A program made the translations under genes and the position numbers. Shown one piece after another: positions 1 to 12,300 of a stretch of 64,000 nt of DNA. Numbering within the stretch: the first letter of the stretch is position 1; each line of letters begins with the position of its first letter. The stretch spans positions 1,690,559 through 1,754,558 of the forward strand of contig SSNP01000010.1 of NCBI GenBank assembly GCA_006937955.1, written 5' to 3'. This stretch comes from Pachypanchax playfairii. Taxonomy: Eukaryota > Chordata > Actinopteri > Cyprinodontiformes > Aplocheilidae. Below the pieces are notes generated by a model. It was not told the origin of the DNA. It did not search any database and saw only the letters and a list, made by a program, of their open reading frames with translations.

Positions 1-408
1 GAGACAGGTGTAAAGGAAAGAATGAATGGCGCCATGTATCGTAAGATTTTGAGTGAAAACCTCCTTCCATCAGCAAGGGCATTGAAAATGAGACGTGGCT
101 GGGTCTTTCAGCATGACAATGATCCCAAACACACCGCCCGGGCAACGAAGGAGTGGCTTCGTAAGAAGCATTTCAAGGTCCTGGAGTGGCCTAGCAGGTC
201 TCCAGATCTCAACCCCATAGAAAATCTCTGGAGGGAGTTGAAAGTCCGTGTTGCCCAGCGTCAGCCCCAAAACATCACTGCTCTAGAGGAGATCTGCATG
301 GAGGAATGGGCCAAAATACCAGCAACAGTGTGTGAAAACCTTGTGAAGACTTACAGAAAACGTTTGACCTCTGTCATTGCCAACAAAGGCTATATAACAA
401 AGTATTGA
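1..408 (+). CDS. Tc1-like transposase, C-terminal part (cut by window edge)
   Basis: The frame is open from base 1 to the stop at 406-408, so the gene begins before the window and the ATG at 22 is only internal. The visible part holds the second and third catalytic residues of the DDE triad: the Asp in FQHDNDPKHTA and the Glu in DLNPIENLW. Both are signature motifs of Tc1/mariner transposases, which cut and paste the element at TA sites. About 135 codons are visible, roughly the C-terminal 40% of a usual 340-residue enzyme. No stop or frameshift is seen in this part. Whether the enzyme is whole cannot be judged, because the N-terminal DNA-binding domains lie outside the window. Confidence 0.95.
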   Translation, partial: ETGVKERMNGAMYRKILSENLLPSARALKMRRGWVFQHDNDPKHTARATKEWLRKKHFKVLEWPSRSPDLNPIENLWRELKVRVAQRQPQNITALEEICMEEWAKIPATVCENLVKTYRKRLTSVIANKGYITKY

Positions 409-627
409 GATTAACTTTTGTTATTGACCAAATACCTATTTTCCACCATAATTTGCAAATAAATTCTTTAAAAATCAGACAATGTGATTTTCTGGATTTT
501 TTTTTCCTCATTTTGTCTCTCATAGTTGAGGTATACCTATGAGGAAAATTACAGGCCTCTCTGATCTTTTTAAGTGGGAGAACTTACACAATTGGTGGCT
601 GACTAAATACTTTTTTGCCCCACTGTA
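1..627 (+). mobile_element. Tc1 element, 3' part with long terminal inverted repeat
   Basis: The transposase frame is followed by about 215 bp of AT-rich terminal repeat ending in ACTTTTTTGCCCCACTGTA at 609-627. That is the common end of a fish Tc1 family with long inverted repeats. The TA at 626-627 is the likely target-site TA. The 5' end is outside the window. Confidence 0.9.
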
Positions 628-3600
628 CATGTTTGTGGTTATTATACTGAAACACAATCTGATGACCATTTCAACACTTTCCATGTGTGACATCATTTTT
701 TGACACAGACTGCATACCTGAAAATTTTTACTAACACTTAAAGGAACAGTTCTGTTCTTTCAAACTGGGTTTAGGTAGAAAGGTGATGATTACCATCTTA
801 CACTTTGAGTGACCAAATGAGATCAGACTGGACAGATGAGCTAACAGTGCGTTCAAGCAAAAACCAAAGTGAATTTATCCTGACTGAAACATACTCCGCT
901 CTAAAAATGCTAGCAGCTCATGCATACACTATTACATTAAAATGTTAGCCTGCAGTCAGTTTAGCATCGCATTGCTATTCCACCAGAAATTCTTGTAATA
1001 TGAATTTCTAATTGGAAATGTTACATGCTAAACCTGAGTGATAAATATAGTTAGCTCCACTGCTAATTTCCATGGGAAATAACCGCTCATTTTTCAATAA
1101 ATAACAGCTGTAGAACAGAGAAGAATGCAGCTTTCATGGATTGAGTTGTGGTGAATAAAAGAAATGCATCTTCTTTCTTTACCTCTTATTTATTGAGAGT
1201 TTACTGAATATGGCTAACTGGAGCAGAGTTTAACTCTCAGCTACCATCTTTATTATCAGTGTACTTCTGCTTGTTTAAGAATATAACAGAACAACCCAAC
1301 TATGGAGCAAGGGTGTCATCTAGTTACAAAACTTAATTACAGCAATAAAAAGGTTTATGAAATTGTTCATATGAGCTACTTTGACATGTTTTACATTTGT
1401 GAGACGTTTTAAAACTAGGGTTTCCAACTTTCTCTGGAGAACAAAGGTGTAAATAATGGTGCATTGGCTGTGCATGAGTTGGGCATACTGTGGGTCTAGA
1501 AGCGAAAAAGCACAACAATCACCCTTTCTTTAAATGTAACATGTCGAAAAGGGGTTTTAAAAATCACAAATCTGTTTTTGACTCTTATCTTTTGTCTAGA
1601 ATAGCAAAGTTGAGGACTGGAACTGTTGTAGCTTTAGAACTGAGTGTTATGTTTTGGTTTTATGTGGGTGGAACTCAGTTGCTAAAGAAGAATGACGGGA
1701 GGCAAACTATTTTAAAAGTAAGAATCTGTGGTCTTGAACAGAGTAGCCAGTAAACTATGTACACAATGGCAGTGGCTATAGCTGCTTTCACTGGCAGGGG
1801 GGAAAACAGTTAATGACGTCAGACAGTCCGATATAATACAAAGTTCATACAAGTAGTGAGAGAATGCTAATTAGTCCAAATGACAAATCTAAAAATATAA
1901 TCCAAGAGCCGTGAAAGAGGTCACGTACAGGTCTGAGAGACAGTATAATCAGCCAGGCTGAGGTAGAGGCAGGGTCCAAAAACTCAAAGCTAAATCCAGT
2001 TTCTGAGTATACTGAGGCAAACAAGGTACAAAAGGGTCCCATGTCAAAACACACAGAAACAGACAGGTAAACAAACATGAAGCACAAGTTTAGAAACGTG
2101 GGGTATTCAACTAACATGCAACAAAAAAGTGACACACGGACAGGACACAGAAGTGTGTAGAGTGGATGTGACTGGATTCTGAGAAGGTGCAGAGGATCAA
2201 GTAAATTACAGGACAAGGTGAGGGAGTGAGTGTCACAGAAACTAACTACAAAACTACTGAACAGAACCGAAACCATAAAGCTAATCAAATGAAGCCCCCG
2301 AAGATGTGGGGAAACACAAAACACAGGCAGACAATGGCATGAGGAGGTATGATGACACTCAATGTCTTCTAATTGTCATGAGTTCCATTTTTGCCAAAAA
2401 TATGTGCATGTACACTGTCATATCAACAGACTATGTAACATGCCTAAAGACCACACATGTTACAGATGTAACATGTTGATGTAAGAATAAGTATACAAAC
2501 TAATAAAACATTTAAATTTTGCTTTTGACTTTAAACAACACTTTATACTATCACTTCAGTCAGTACCACTCTACTCTGACAAATAACTTGTCTATGTAAA
2601 TATGAACCTGACCTAACATTTGGCTCTGTGTTGACAGACAGTGATATCTAGACGTGTACTTGAACCCATGCAGTGATGTCCAGTTGAGAATAAGGCCTGT
2701 TTTTAACACAGCGCTGCCTTAGGACCTGCAAATCATGACCTTGATCCTTGCTCACATGATGATATTTTTCATTGTACATAATGGGATCTTCAAAGTCTTT
2801 GTAATTTTATATTGCTGATCATTTTTCAGCAGTTGTTCCTCAATTTTTGGAAAATTTGTCTCAAATCGTTGAACCCCTGTCCATCTTTACATCTGAGAGT
2901 CTCTGTCTCGGTAAAATGCTCCTTTTATACTCAATCATGTTACTGAGCTCTTGCTAAGTAACTTAGCTAGTTGTCAAATGTTCTTCTAGTTGTTTTTTAA
3001 TTGTGACAGTTACTATTTGAGTCTTTTGCTGCCTCTGTTCTGACATTTTTCACGTGTTGCTGCTATCAAATTCAAACTAATCCAAAACCTTCTATGAAAT
3101 TGTAAAATATCTCACTATATGCTGTTATTTTATGGACATAAAACAGCAGATTATGGGATTTGCAAACCACTGCATTGTTTTATTTACATTTAAACAAATT
3201 TCCAACTTTTAGGGAATTGGGGTTGCATTGGGGGTTACATCCAATGAAAACTTTCTAAAATTTTGATAAAAATCCATCCAGTAGATCATGAGTTATGTTT
3301 CAAAGACCAGCATGGAATCATAAAATGCAGCGGTTTCTGAATAAAATTTCAAGTAACATTAATAAACTTTAAATGCCAAAGCAAATTATGTTTGGGTTTA
3401 TCAAACAGTGATATTTTTAGAGTATTTAGTCAGGGTTTAGAATAACTTTTGGATTTGACCTTAGTTTTATTAAATTGGTTTACTTTTTAAGGGTTCCCTC
3501 AATTGTATTGGTTATCTGATGGACAGGTAAACAAGCTAAAACACAGTTGTTTTATGAATTTACTTGATTCTCTCATGTTAGTCCTGCTCATGTAAAAGAT

Positions 3601-6600
3601 TTTAGAGCCACTCAAATACCCTTTATCCTCTTTTATTCAGTTTCTCATGTAAGCATATCAACATACAAACTGCAACTTAAGGTAATATTCCACTGGTTAG
3701 AATGGCACAAGGCACAGAGGAGCATATCTGCAGCCAACCTTGATGTGCAAAACTAGGACGCTGAAGGGGACAGAAAGGGGAGGAGAAATAAGGGAGAGGA
3801 GGGGGGAGTGAGGGGTAAAAAAACATAATGAAAAGCTGCGGGAGGAGTGGCAGAAATAAGGAAGTGAGAATGGACAGCTGAGAGGGTGATGGAAGAGAGG
3901 GACAGAGAAAAGGAGGAGTGGAAGGGGAACAGAGTGATGATGGAAGTAAAGAAAAGCGTGGTTTTTAGTCATTGTTACTCTGTATACGTCTGGTCTCCAT
4001 CTCCTCCATTCTCTGCTTGAAAACTGGAAAAATCAATACGCCCACGGTCTGGCGTATCCCCACATGAACCAGATCATTAAAAATATATAATCAAACTCCC
4101 CACGTTGTCATTTTTCATCAACATTATCATCATCGTGCATGTTAACAGGCACGGATATCAGTATATCACCAACATGGCTGTAACATAATAACCCAATCAA
4201 TGACCTTCTAATTATTCCAGTGTCACAGTTAATCGTCCCGTTAAGGCAGTCTTTCATCCTTGACTGTCAGAGTACACACAGAAATGGGCTGATTGTTATC
4301 AGACACACACAACTGAAGCAGGACTGTTGTAACAAGAATATCTGACTTCTCAGCTTCACAACTCAATCCAACTCAGGGTCGCCGTGTTGCCTAGTAACGA
4401 TGGCACACTACTGACCTTATCTATGTGGTCATAAAAATGTATGAAGAACACCCCCCCCCTTTCCTCCTTCTTCCTGGCCCCCATATGCCTTCCAACCTCC
4501 TCCCTGCCTGCTTTCGTTCAGGCCTTGCTACTTTCCTACAACCACACAACACAACCGCCCCTCCCCACATGCACTCAGAAGACAAGAGATCCAGAGCTGG
4601 TGGGCGGGTGGTGGGAGGCTGGAATGATGCAGATTGCATACTATGAAACTGATAGATAGCTGTAAGAACAGAGGGACACAGTGAAGCACAAAGGAGACTC
4701 AAGGCTGCACTGCAAGGTGAGTTGGTGCACCAGCTCACAAGACAATATTCCGTCAGTGAGTGTCTCACCTAACTGTAGGAAGGACAACACACAGCAGTGT
4801 GGCAGAAAATGTTTCTATGAGGAGAAAAACAGAACAGAAGAAGGTTGTTAGTAACAACAAGCTTCTCTAATATATGTGAATGCAGTTTGCTGTTGGAGGA
4901 TAAGATGTTTATGATCTCCATCTGCTCATGGGGGACATGCAGGTTGAGGGTTTCTAATTGGGAAACCTTGGAGATGCCCCTCCTAATGAGGAGGCAAACT
5001 CCAAGTGTTGCATTTAATACAACCTCTGGAAGTCACAGGGGAAACGTGACACACACACCTGCTCCATTTGTCTGTTCTGCTGAGATACTCTGAGCAAAAC
5101 CAAACCAGAGTTTAAAAAATAGATAATTTACTCAGTTGTGAATCCCAAGGTCTGGCATGAGGAGTAAATCTAAATGTATATTTTCTGAAATATATCTGTT
5201 TGTATTTTACTAAACTTCAGTATTTCCACTCGTTAACAGTCACTAGAAAATAAAAATAAAAATTATGTGCTGGATTTGGTCTTATTTCTGCACTCCAAGT
5301 GAACCATTTCATTAAACATATCCCTTTTGAGAGTAGCGGCCCAACAGTGTCTCAGTAACATGGAGGTTCAACTTATCGCCGATCTCCCAGAGCATCAGGT
5401 GTGTTTCTGTGTTAGAACAAACACAGAGGGTGCATATATGTGTGTGTAGTAACCAGGGAGACTGGTAAGGGTATGAGTAGTAGCCTTGAGGAGCAGAGGG
5501 ATGGCAAAGTATCTGACTCCCACTGCAGCCTGTTTAGACTCTATGAGTCATGTTTGTGTCACTAACATTCTTCCTCTGAGTGAACAAACAGACACAGAGA
5601 CCCTGCAGAAGTAATGCTACCACTATGGATGGTAAAGTGGAAGTAAGACTACCTTTTGTCTTACTCCTGCCTGTCGGAGAACTGAGAGTTGCCATGCAAC
5701 TGAAAGTAACTGATCAAAAAAAATAAAAGTATATCAAAACCATCTGTCCGATATACAGAAGGAAACACGCGGTGATCTACAAAACAATGAGCAGCGATGT
5801 CTCCACGCACCTGTTGTCTCATCTTATCCTCGTCTGAGCTCCTCTCTTGCAGAAGCAGGTGTGAATATGTACACCTTGTTATGAACTTGACAGTTCTGAC
5901 AGAAGGAGACGCGAAGGAAACAGCTTGTTATGAAGAGAAGGGTAATGAGATGTCAGTCTTTACCAAGCAGAGAAGAAGCACTTAAAGCAGATAATGAAAA
6001 AAACAAGAGTTCTCCTTTGAAATATAAAAAAAGAAACAATGGCCTATTTATTCCATTCCCACATAGTAAATTAATTACCCAAGAAAGCTGCTTCTTATCT
6101 GTTGAAACATTTGAGACAACTGGACTTGGTGGTAATTGACTCCAGCTGTTTAGCTAATAAAACAAAATGCTAGATTGAATACTAAAATGGGATTTGACTC
6201 AGAAACATGTGGACAGTCTGCCCCACTGTTATCCCCATTTACTGCTCACCCAGCTCTATCATGTCTCTGCGCTGTGGTAATTGCATTGCATCCAAAATGC
6301 ATCACAGACTCACAGTGATTGGGCTGATTATCATAGAGCTCGGGGATGCTGAGAAATGGGAGGGTAATAACCAGGGGTCGCCACCCAGGAAATTAAAATA
6401 TAGCTAATTCAAGTATTCATGGATCAATTTTATTTCTATTTTCAGCCGAGCCAATGTTTCAGTAAAGTTAAAATAATGTCTTTATAATGGATTGAATCAC
6501 TCCCCTCATTTAAACAACACATGAGTCACGATTTGTTATAATAAACAAATATTCATCATTTATTAATTACAGTCAGCAACAAAAAATGTCTCTGATTGCA

Positions 6601-9315
6601 GTTGGTTAAATGTAGCTACTGCTTGATATTTGTACTAATCTTGTGGAGATCTGCCATAAAGATGTGAACAAGTAAGATTTCTGAAAAATTAATAAAGAAG
6701 CTTTTGACCTACATTTAATTATTATTTAACTGATCTGCAAGCCAAAAAACTCATCAATGCAAATGTAGAAAGAAATCTAGCTAAAAGGAACTGTCTTATT
6801 TAGTTATTTAAATTTCAAAAAAATGTGTTGACTCACATAATAAAAGCTAGTTTCCTGTAATATGGACAAAATTAGCTCCCAGTTGTGATTAAATTCATAA
6901 CTGCAGTCTTGAGGGGACACAAAAAGTAAACCCTAATAGTCTGTATATGTGTTTTTGGGGACAAAAATAAAGTGGGAGTAGCTGTATTAGACAATGCCCT
7001 CCTCCTTTCATCATCTGTAATGATCAGAGCTGCAGGGATTAAGTACCAATGTCCCAGTAAAGGAGCTTTGTGATGCCAAATGTAGGACCGCTGGCTCCCC
7101 TAAGGAGTCTAATTTGTTAAACCACAAATGCTGCAGCTCCTTCTGATTGGATTAAGACGCTGGGATGGTGTGGAGCCCCTTCCTGTGGCTGCCAGTGGAA
7201 CTGCAGCAGGATGCTGCATGGCAACACAAGAAACAATGAATCAGCAGATAAAACAATGAAATATTATTAGAATATAATCATCTCAAATGATGTGGGGTAA
7301 ATAAAGGTCATAATGAGCAGCTGTAAAATCATTCACAATTCTTGGACCAGTCAGTTTGAGTAAGATTCAAAACAAAGTTCATCTCAAGATGAAATCTGTT
7401 GATCTGATAAATGACATTTTATAAGATAATTTATAATAAACATGCACCAAAATTAACGTATTATAGCACTGATTTGTAAGACATTCAAATGTAGTCAAAA
7501 GCAAATAAAAATTTTGAAACTCTGCCTCCCTGGGATGTACACCATCACCCATAAGATTCACAGTGCTTCCTCTTGTTTTATACTTTCAGGATATGAAAGC
7601 TGAGGGGGTGAAGAAACAGGATTTATGCCTAAATGGGTCGTTCACAAGACCCAGTGCATGACAATACACAATACACCGGAAACATGAATATCTGTCACAA
7701 TCTTTCCCCACATTATACAAGCTATCCCAACTATACAGATTAACTGCAGTGGAAGAAGAAAACATGTGACAGTGTAACTGGAGGCTCATGAGGATATCAG
7801 TGTGAGACAACATTGTCTCTGTGTGTGAAACAGGGAGTATAAAGACGGCCTGTGACATTGATCTTCCTCTTTCTCTGAACTATTAGTGTGGCGAATCTCT
7901 TATTTAAATGGGGAAAAAAGATTTTCAACTTACAGAATTTGCAAAGTATTTTCTCCTCACACAAAAAATCCTGTATGTTTCCATTTACTAACATGCAGAA
8001 AACAAATTGTGGGACAGAACATCCCTAAAGATAAAGGAATCGATTTGAATGGCTTATGTGAGACATGCATTGTATGTCACTGTATAAAAAACTGTGGCTA
8101 ACTTTATTTAAATGGTTGGCTATAAATACAACATGCTGACGGCTGATAAGAGAAATAAATGCAGCAGCTGCCAACATTTTCTGCTCGCAGTCTCAAAGAT
8201 AACAGTCTCAGAAGTCAGTCAAACAAAAGCCTAATGAAACACATGTGAAATATAGTTATTAGATTTTTCCCATTTCATCAACTTTTTTCCCCAAGTAAAC
8301 GGTAGTAAATGCGCTTAAATTTAATGTTATATCCGGAGATCATCATCACAGCCCCACAGTGGGGTCCTTTGAATCCAATTTGGGGAAATCACTGATACAG
8401 ATTGTAAAGTGGATTGTGGTTTAACGTTCATGTAGTTAAAAACAAGAAAGTGCAAAAGCTTGCACATAAATATTTTTTAATTAACAGCAATGTCGATATT
8501 ACATTTATTAAAACTGTAAATAGACCAGATTGGTACGCCAAATGAGTAGGCTAAACGTTTTACTGAACCACCAGAACCTTTAGGCACAAAATTTTATAAA
8601 ATTGATTTGCTCTTTAAATTCCCAAACACGTGCAGTTACAGTGAGGCAAGTGTTAGGTGTCGGTGGGGTCGCATCAATCCAAACTGTGGAGAAAGTCGAT
8701 TACATGCATAGTTTGATTAAATCTCTCACCAGGCGTGGAGGAAGTGGCGGAAACAGTCCGGTCAAGAAGGCTAAATTAAGACTAACTGTTCGGTCAATTT
8801 GCCTTCCAAATAAAACCTGTTTGAATTAGATTTTGGGTTAAGAAACCAACATCAGAAAACAAATGAACTTTTTAATCTAGAAGTCAGTGGTTTAAATGAA
8901 ATACATGTTATAAAATTAAATCTTAATAGTAAATTCGAAAACATTTTCTTTAGCTTTTAATATTCTAACTCTCCAAACTAGACGGTCATAAATAAGCAGG
9001 TGATTAACTTTACTCTGAAAATAAAAAGCGGAAATGACGTGTTTTACGTTGGCCAACTTGACATGATTGTAGGTGTGGATGGAGGCGAAACTTCTTGGAG
9101 AAACTGTTGTTACGAGAAGTTTTCACTGTCAGTCACACTCCGGAGACATGAGAGTCTGTCCTGCGGCTTCTTGGTGACGGAGAAAAGCCAACGTTTCCGT
9201 AATGACGACCACAGAACGACTGGCCAACTTTAAAACTTAAGTAGAAAAGTTTGAGAAAGAAAAACGGTAGTCTTTTCTCACATTATTATTAATGCTATAA
9301 CAACCATTTACAGCC
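628..9315. other. Gene-free upstream region of BACE2
   Basis: I see no exon with homology in these 8.7 kb. The open frames are short, low in complexity and unsupported. 1845-2324 reads like an old dispersed repeat (CA/AG-biased, with phrases such as aacacagaaacagacagg). 3760-3950 is purine-rich (GGAG/GAAA) low-complexity DNA. 4020-4400, 6190-6370 and 7070-7210 are more balanced in base composition and could be conserved non-coding elements, but that is only an impression. The last 200-300 bp before 9316 presumably hold the BACE2 promoter and 5' UTR. In human the neighbour on this side is DSCAM, but no DSCAM exon is visible. Confidence 0.55.
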
Positions 9316-12300
9316 ATGACACGTTTTAGTTCCCTTCCAATTTGGGCATTTGCTTTTAGTTTATGCTTCGGCTTGTCGAAATGCTTCTTTTCAATCCCGC
9401 TGAAGATTTACCCTGGAAAGTACAATTTATCCACGGATGTAGATTTGACTCCACTTCGGCTTGTGGCGTTGAAATCTGATGGAAAGGACCTCTCTCTGGC
9501 CTCCGATCCAACTGGTACTGTCAACTTTCTGGACATGGTCAACAACTTGCAGGGAGACTCTGGAAGAGGATACTATATAGAGATGTCAGTTGGTACACCT
9601 GGCCAAAAGGTACTTTTTTATCATATCCACTTAAACTTATTTGGGTTTTTATTTTAATACTTTCTGTTGCGTTTTATGTACTTTCTACTAATGACAGTTG
9701 TGTTTGGTATGTGAGAACAGCTGATCATCCATCATGTGATATATGATCATTGCTGGCTCTGTGTGTGTGTGTTAAGGTTAGGGTTAGTGTGTTTTTTTCA
9801 CATCCCAAGAACTATGTACGGAACCCTGAAAGTGACAAGTGTAAAGGTAAAAATGGAGGTTATGGAAATCCAACATTGTACATAAAAAAATCATTCATCA
9901 GACGTCATTTTGTCATAAAATAACCAATAAAAATCTTCTGAACAACTTGGTACAAAATTACAAACTTGATTCACTATAATAGAAAAAGGAGGTGAAAGCT
10001 TTTTTATATTTAGACCTTATATTAAAGCAGTAAAAAAAAACTTTTAACTGTTTAAGCTTCTGTTTACCACATTTTCTAAGTGGATAAACATGTTCAGCTT
10101 CCTAGTAGACACTCTGGACGCCTCTGGTTCCCCTATATTAAACTTAATAACTTCAGTAATTTGGGTCGCAGCTGGAAGAGGTGTTCTGATGATTTATGCT
10201 GCCCCCTGATGAAAAATGCCACCATAGTGCAAATTGACAACTTATTTCATAATGAGATGTCATTAGAAGTTTATACAGTATTCTTGTTTATGGCGAGTGT
10301 GTCCTGTTAATTATTTAAACATATTTTTTGAAAAGCCCTCTGGGTCCATATCAGCCATTGTTGGGTCCTTCTCCTCTGGGTGTGTCCAAACATTTGCCTG
10401 TCGCTCTGACAATGCAAAGAAAGTGAAAATAACATCATATTTAGTGTTCCTGTCCTGGGAGAATGTATTTGATAGGTAAAATATATTTATGAAAAAATAT
10501 AGAATAAAAAAATAAACAATAAATCTGTTTATTAAAGTCAAGACTGTAGGATGGCACATCTAACCAGGTAGCATATTTCTACAGAATACCGGTTCCAGCA
10601 ATGACTGTCTGAGACATAGCTGTGGAAATGTTATTTAGAGCTGCTTTAACAAAACAAATCAAACTCAAAGCTTTGCCTTTGAGTTTGCCTCTACAAAATA
10701 TCCCAAGAGTTAAAAAATATCCCTTAATATTTAAGTGTATGTTTTTAAAATAATAGTTGGCATGATGAGGACAATAGACATAAAATCTGACATGATTTTG
10801 ATGATGCTACAGTTAATACTGATAATATTATTAACCATTATAGCCAGAAATTAACATTTGTCTCTGAGCTTCTGTTTAATGTTGAGTGTTGTGTTTACTT
10901 CTGTCTCCCTGTTTAGATCTACACTCTCAGCTCTGTACTGAAAACAGAACTCATCACAGCACCTGCTGAACATAATCTCAAATGTTTCAGCAAATTCTGG
11001 AATGGGATTCCCTTGTATTTTGTCGCCCGGCGCTTGTTGGGCTCCGTAACTAGGTTTGGTATTTAAAAATACTTAGAAATACAAAAGTATTTTAGTCTAC
11101 CCTGACCACAGAGAAAAGAGGAGGCCTTTATTTCTTATGAAATACAATCAGATGTTTGGTTTCATATCTGTGAGTTGCCTCAGTTGGCTTCACAGCCTTG
11201 GGGTCTGTAGGTAGACTTCCCATTCACATGCGCTCACATGATGCTGCCTGTGAGGACAAGTGTTTCTTTCCAGGCAGCTGACCAGGATTATGAGGCTCAG
11301 CTCTCGAGCTGTACAAAAATGCACCAGCCCCAGTTTCTTGGCATATATGCTTTTTCTTTTGGATGCATAAAATTCTTAATCCATTATCATCTTTTTACTC
11401 TTTTTTTTTTATTGTAAAGAGTCTAACAAGATCATAATAATGATTAAGTGAGGACTAAATGTGGATGAGTTGGAATTAAGAATACGCGAAGCCTTAAGGG
11501 CAGCAATGATTTGCCATTGTGTTGTTAAGTGGATGCATAAGAAGCAGGGCTTAAACCAAAGGTGAATTATCTCATTAGTAAATTGACCTGTTGCCCCCAG
11601 GCCTCTTAAGTTAAACAGATCAGAGCTTTTAAGACTCCTGGGTGGTGCAGCTTAGTTTCTCAGGCTTATCAGTGCCGTCGCAGAGGAAAACATACCTGCG
11701 CTTCCCAGAGAGTACGCTCACATTTTAAATCCTGTCACCAAACGGTGCCCAGCGTGTTTTTGAATGAAACATGTCAGTTTTAAATGTTTTTTTTATTCAG
11801 GAAAGATCCTAAATTTAAATATCAGTTCAGAACATGACATTTTTTCCTCCTTCAGGGTTCATAAAAAGCACATATGTAAGTGATTTATGAATAAACAGAC
11901 AGCAGCTGGATGAATGGCAACAGATTTACAGTATTGTCATGTGACTCTTTCACGAGAAATCCCCGGAAGACGCAAATAATTTAAAACAATCAGTTTCATT
12001 GTATCTTGCAGAAATGAGAAATGAAACAAATGTTTCTCACAATTTTGCATTCCAGTGTAAAACTAGATGCAGCACCATGTCGCCATTACAACTTGTAGGA
12101 ACAAAAATCAGTTCTTTATATAAAACAGTTTGAATGTTAGTTATGAATATCAGGTCAAAGCAGTAATTTAGCTGTTAATGTGCATTTTATGATCAAAATC
12201 AGTAAGTCACAAATCTTTAACATCTGCCTGTTTCTGACAAAGTTTAAAGCAGATTTTTTAAAGTAGATCAGAGAACAACCAGCATTCTTTAAATATGTGA

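Noticed and set aside
1845..2324. 159-codon minus-strand frame, hydrophobic
   Set aside because: The low-complexity purine-rich plus strand yields Ser/Leu/Phe-rich frames by chance. No domain and no neighbour support.
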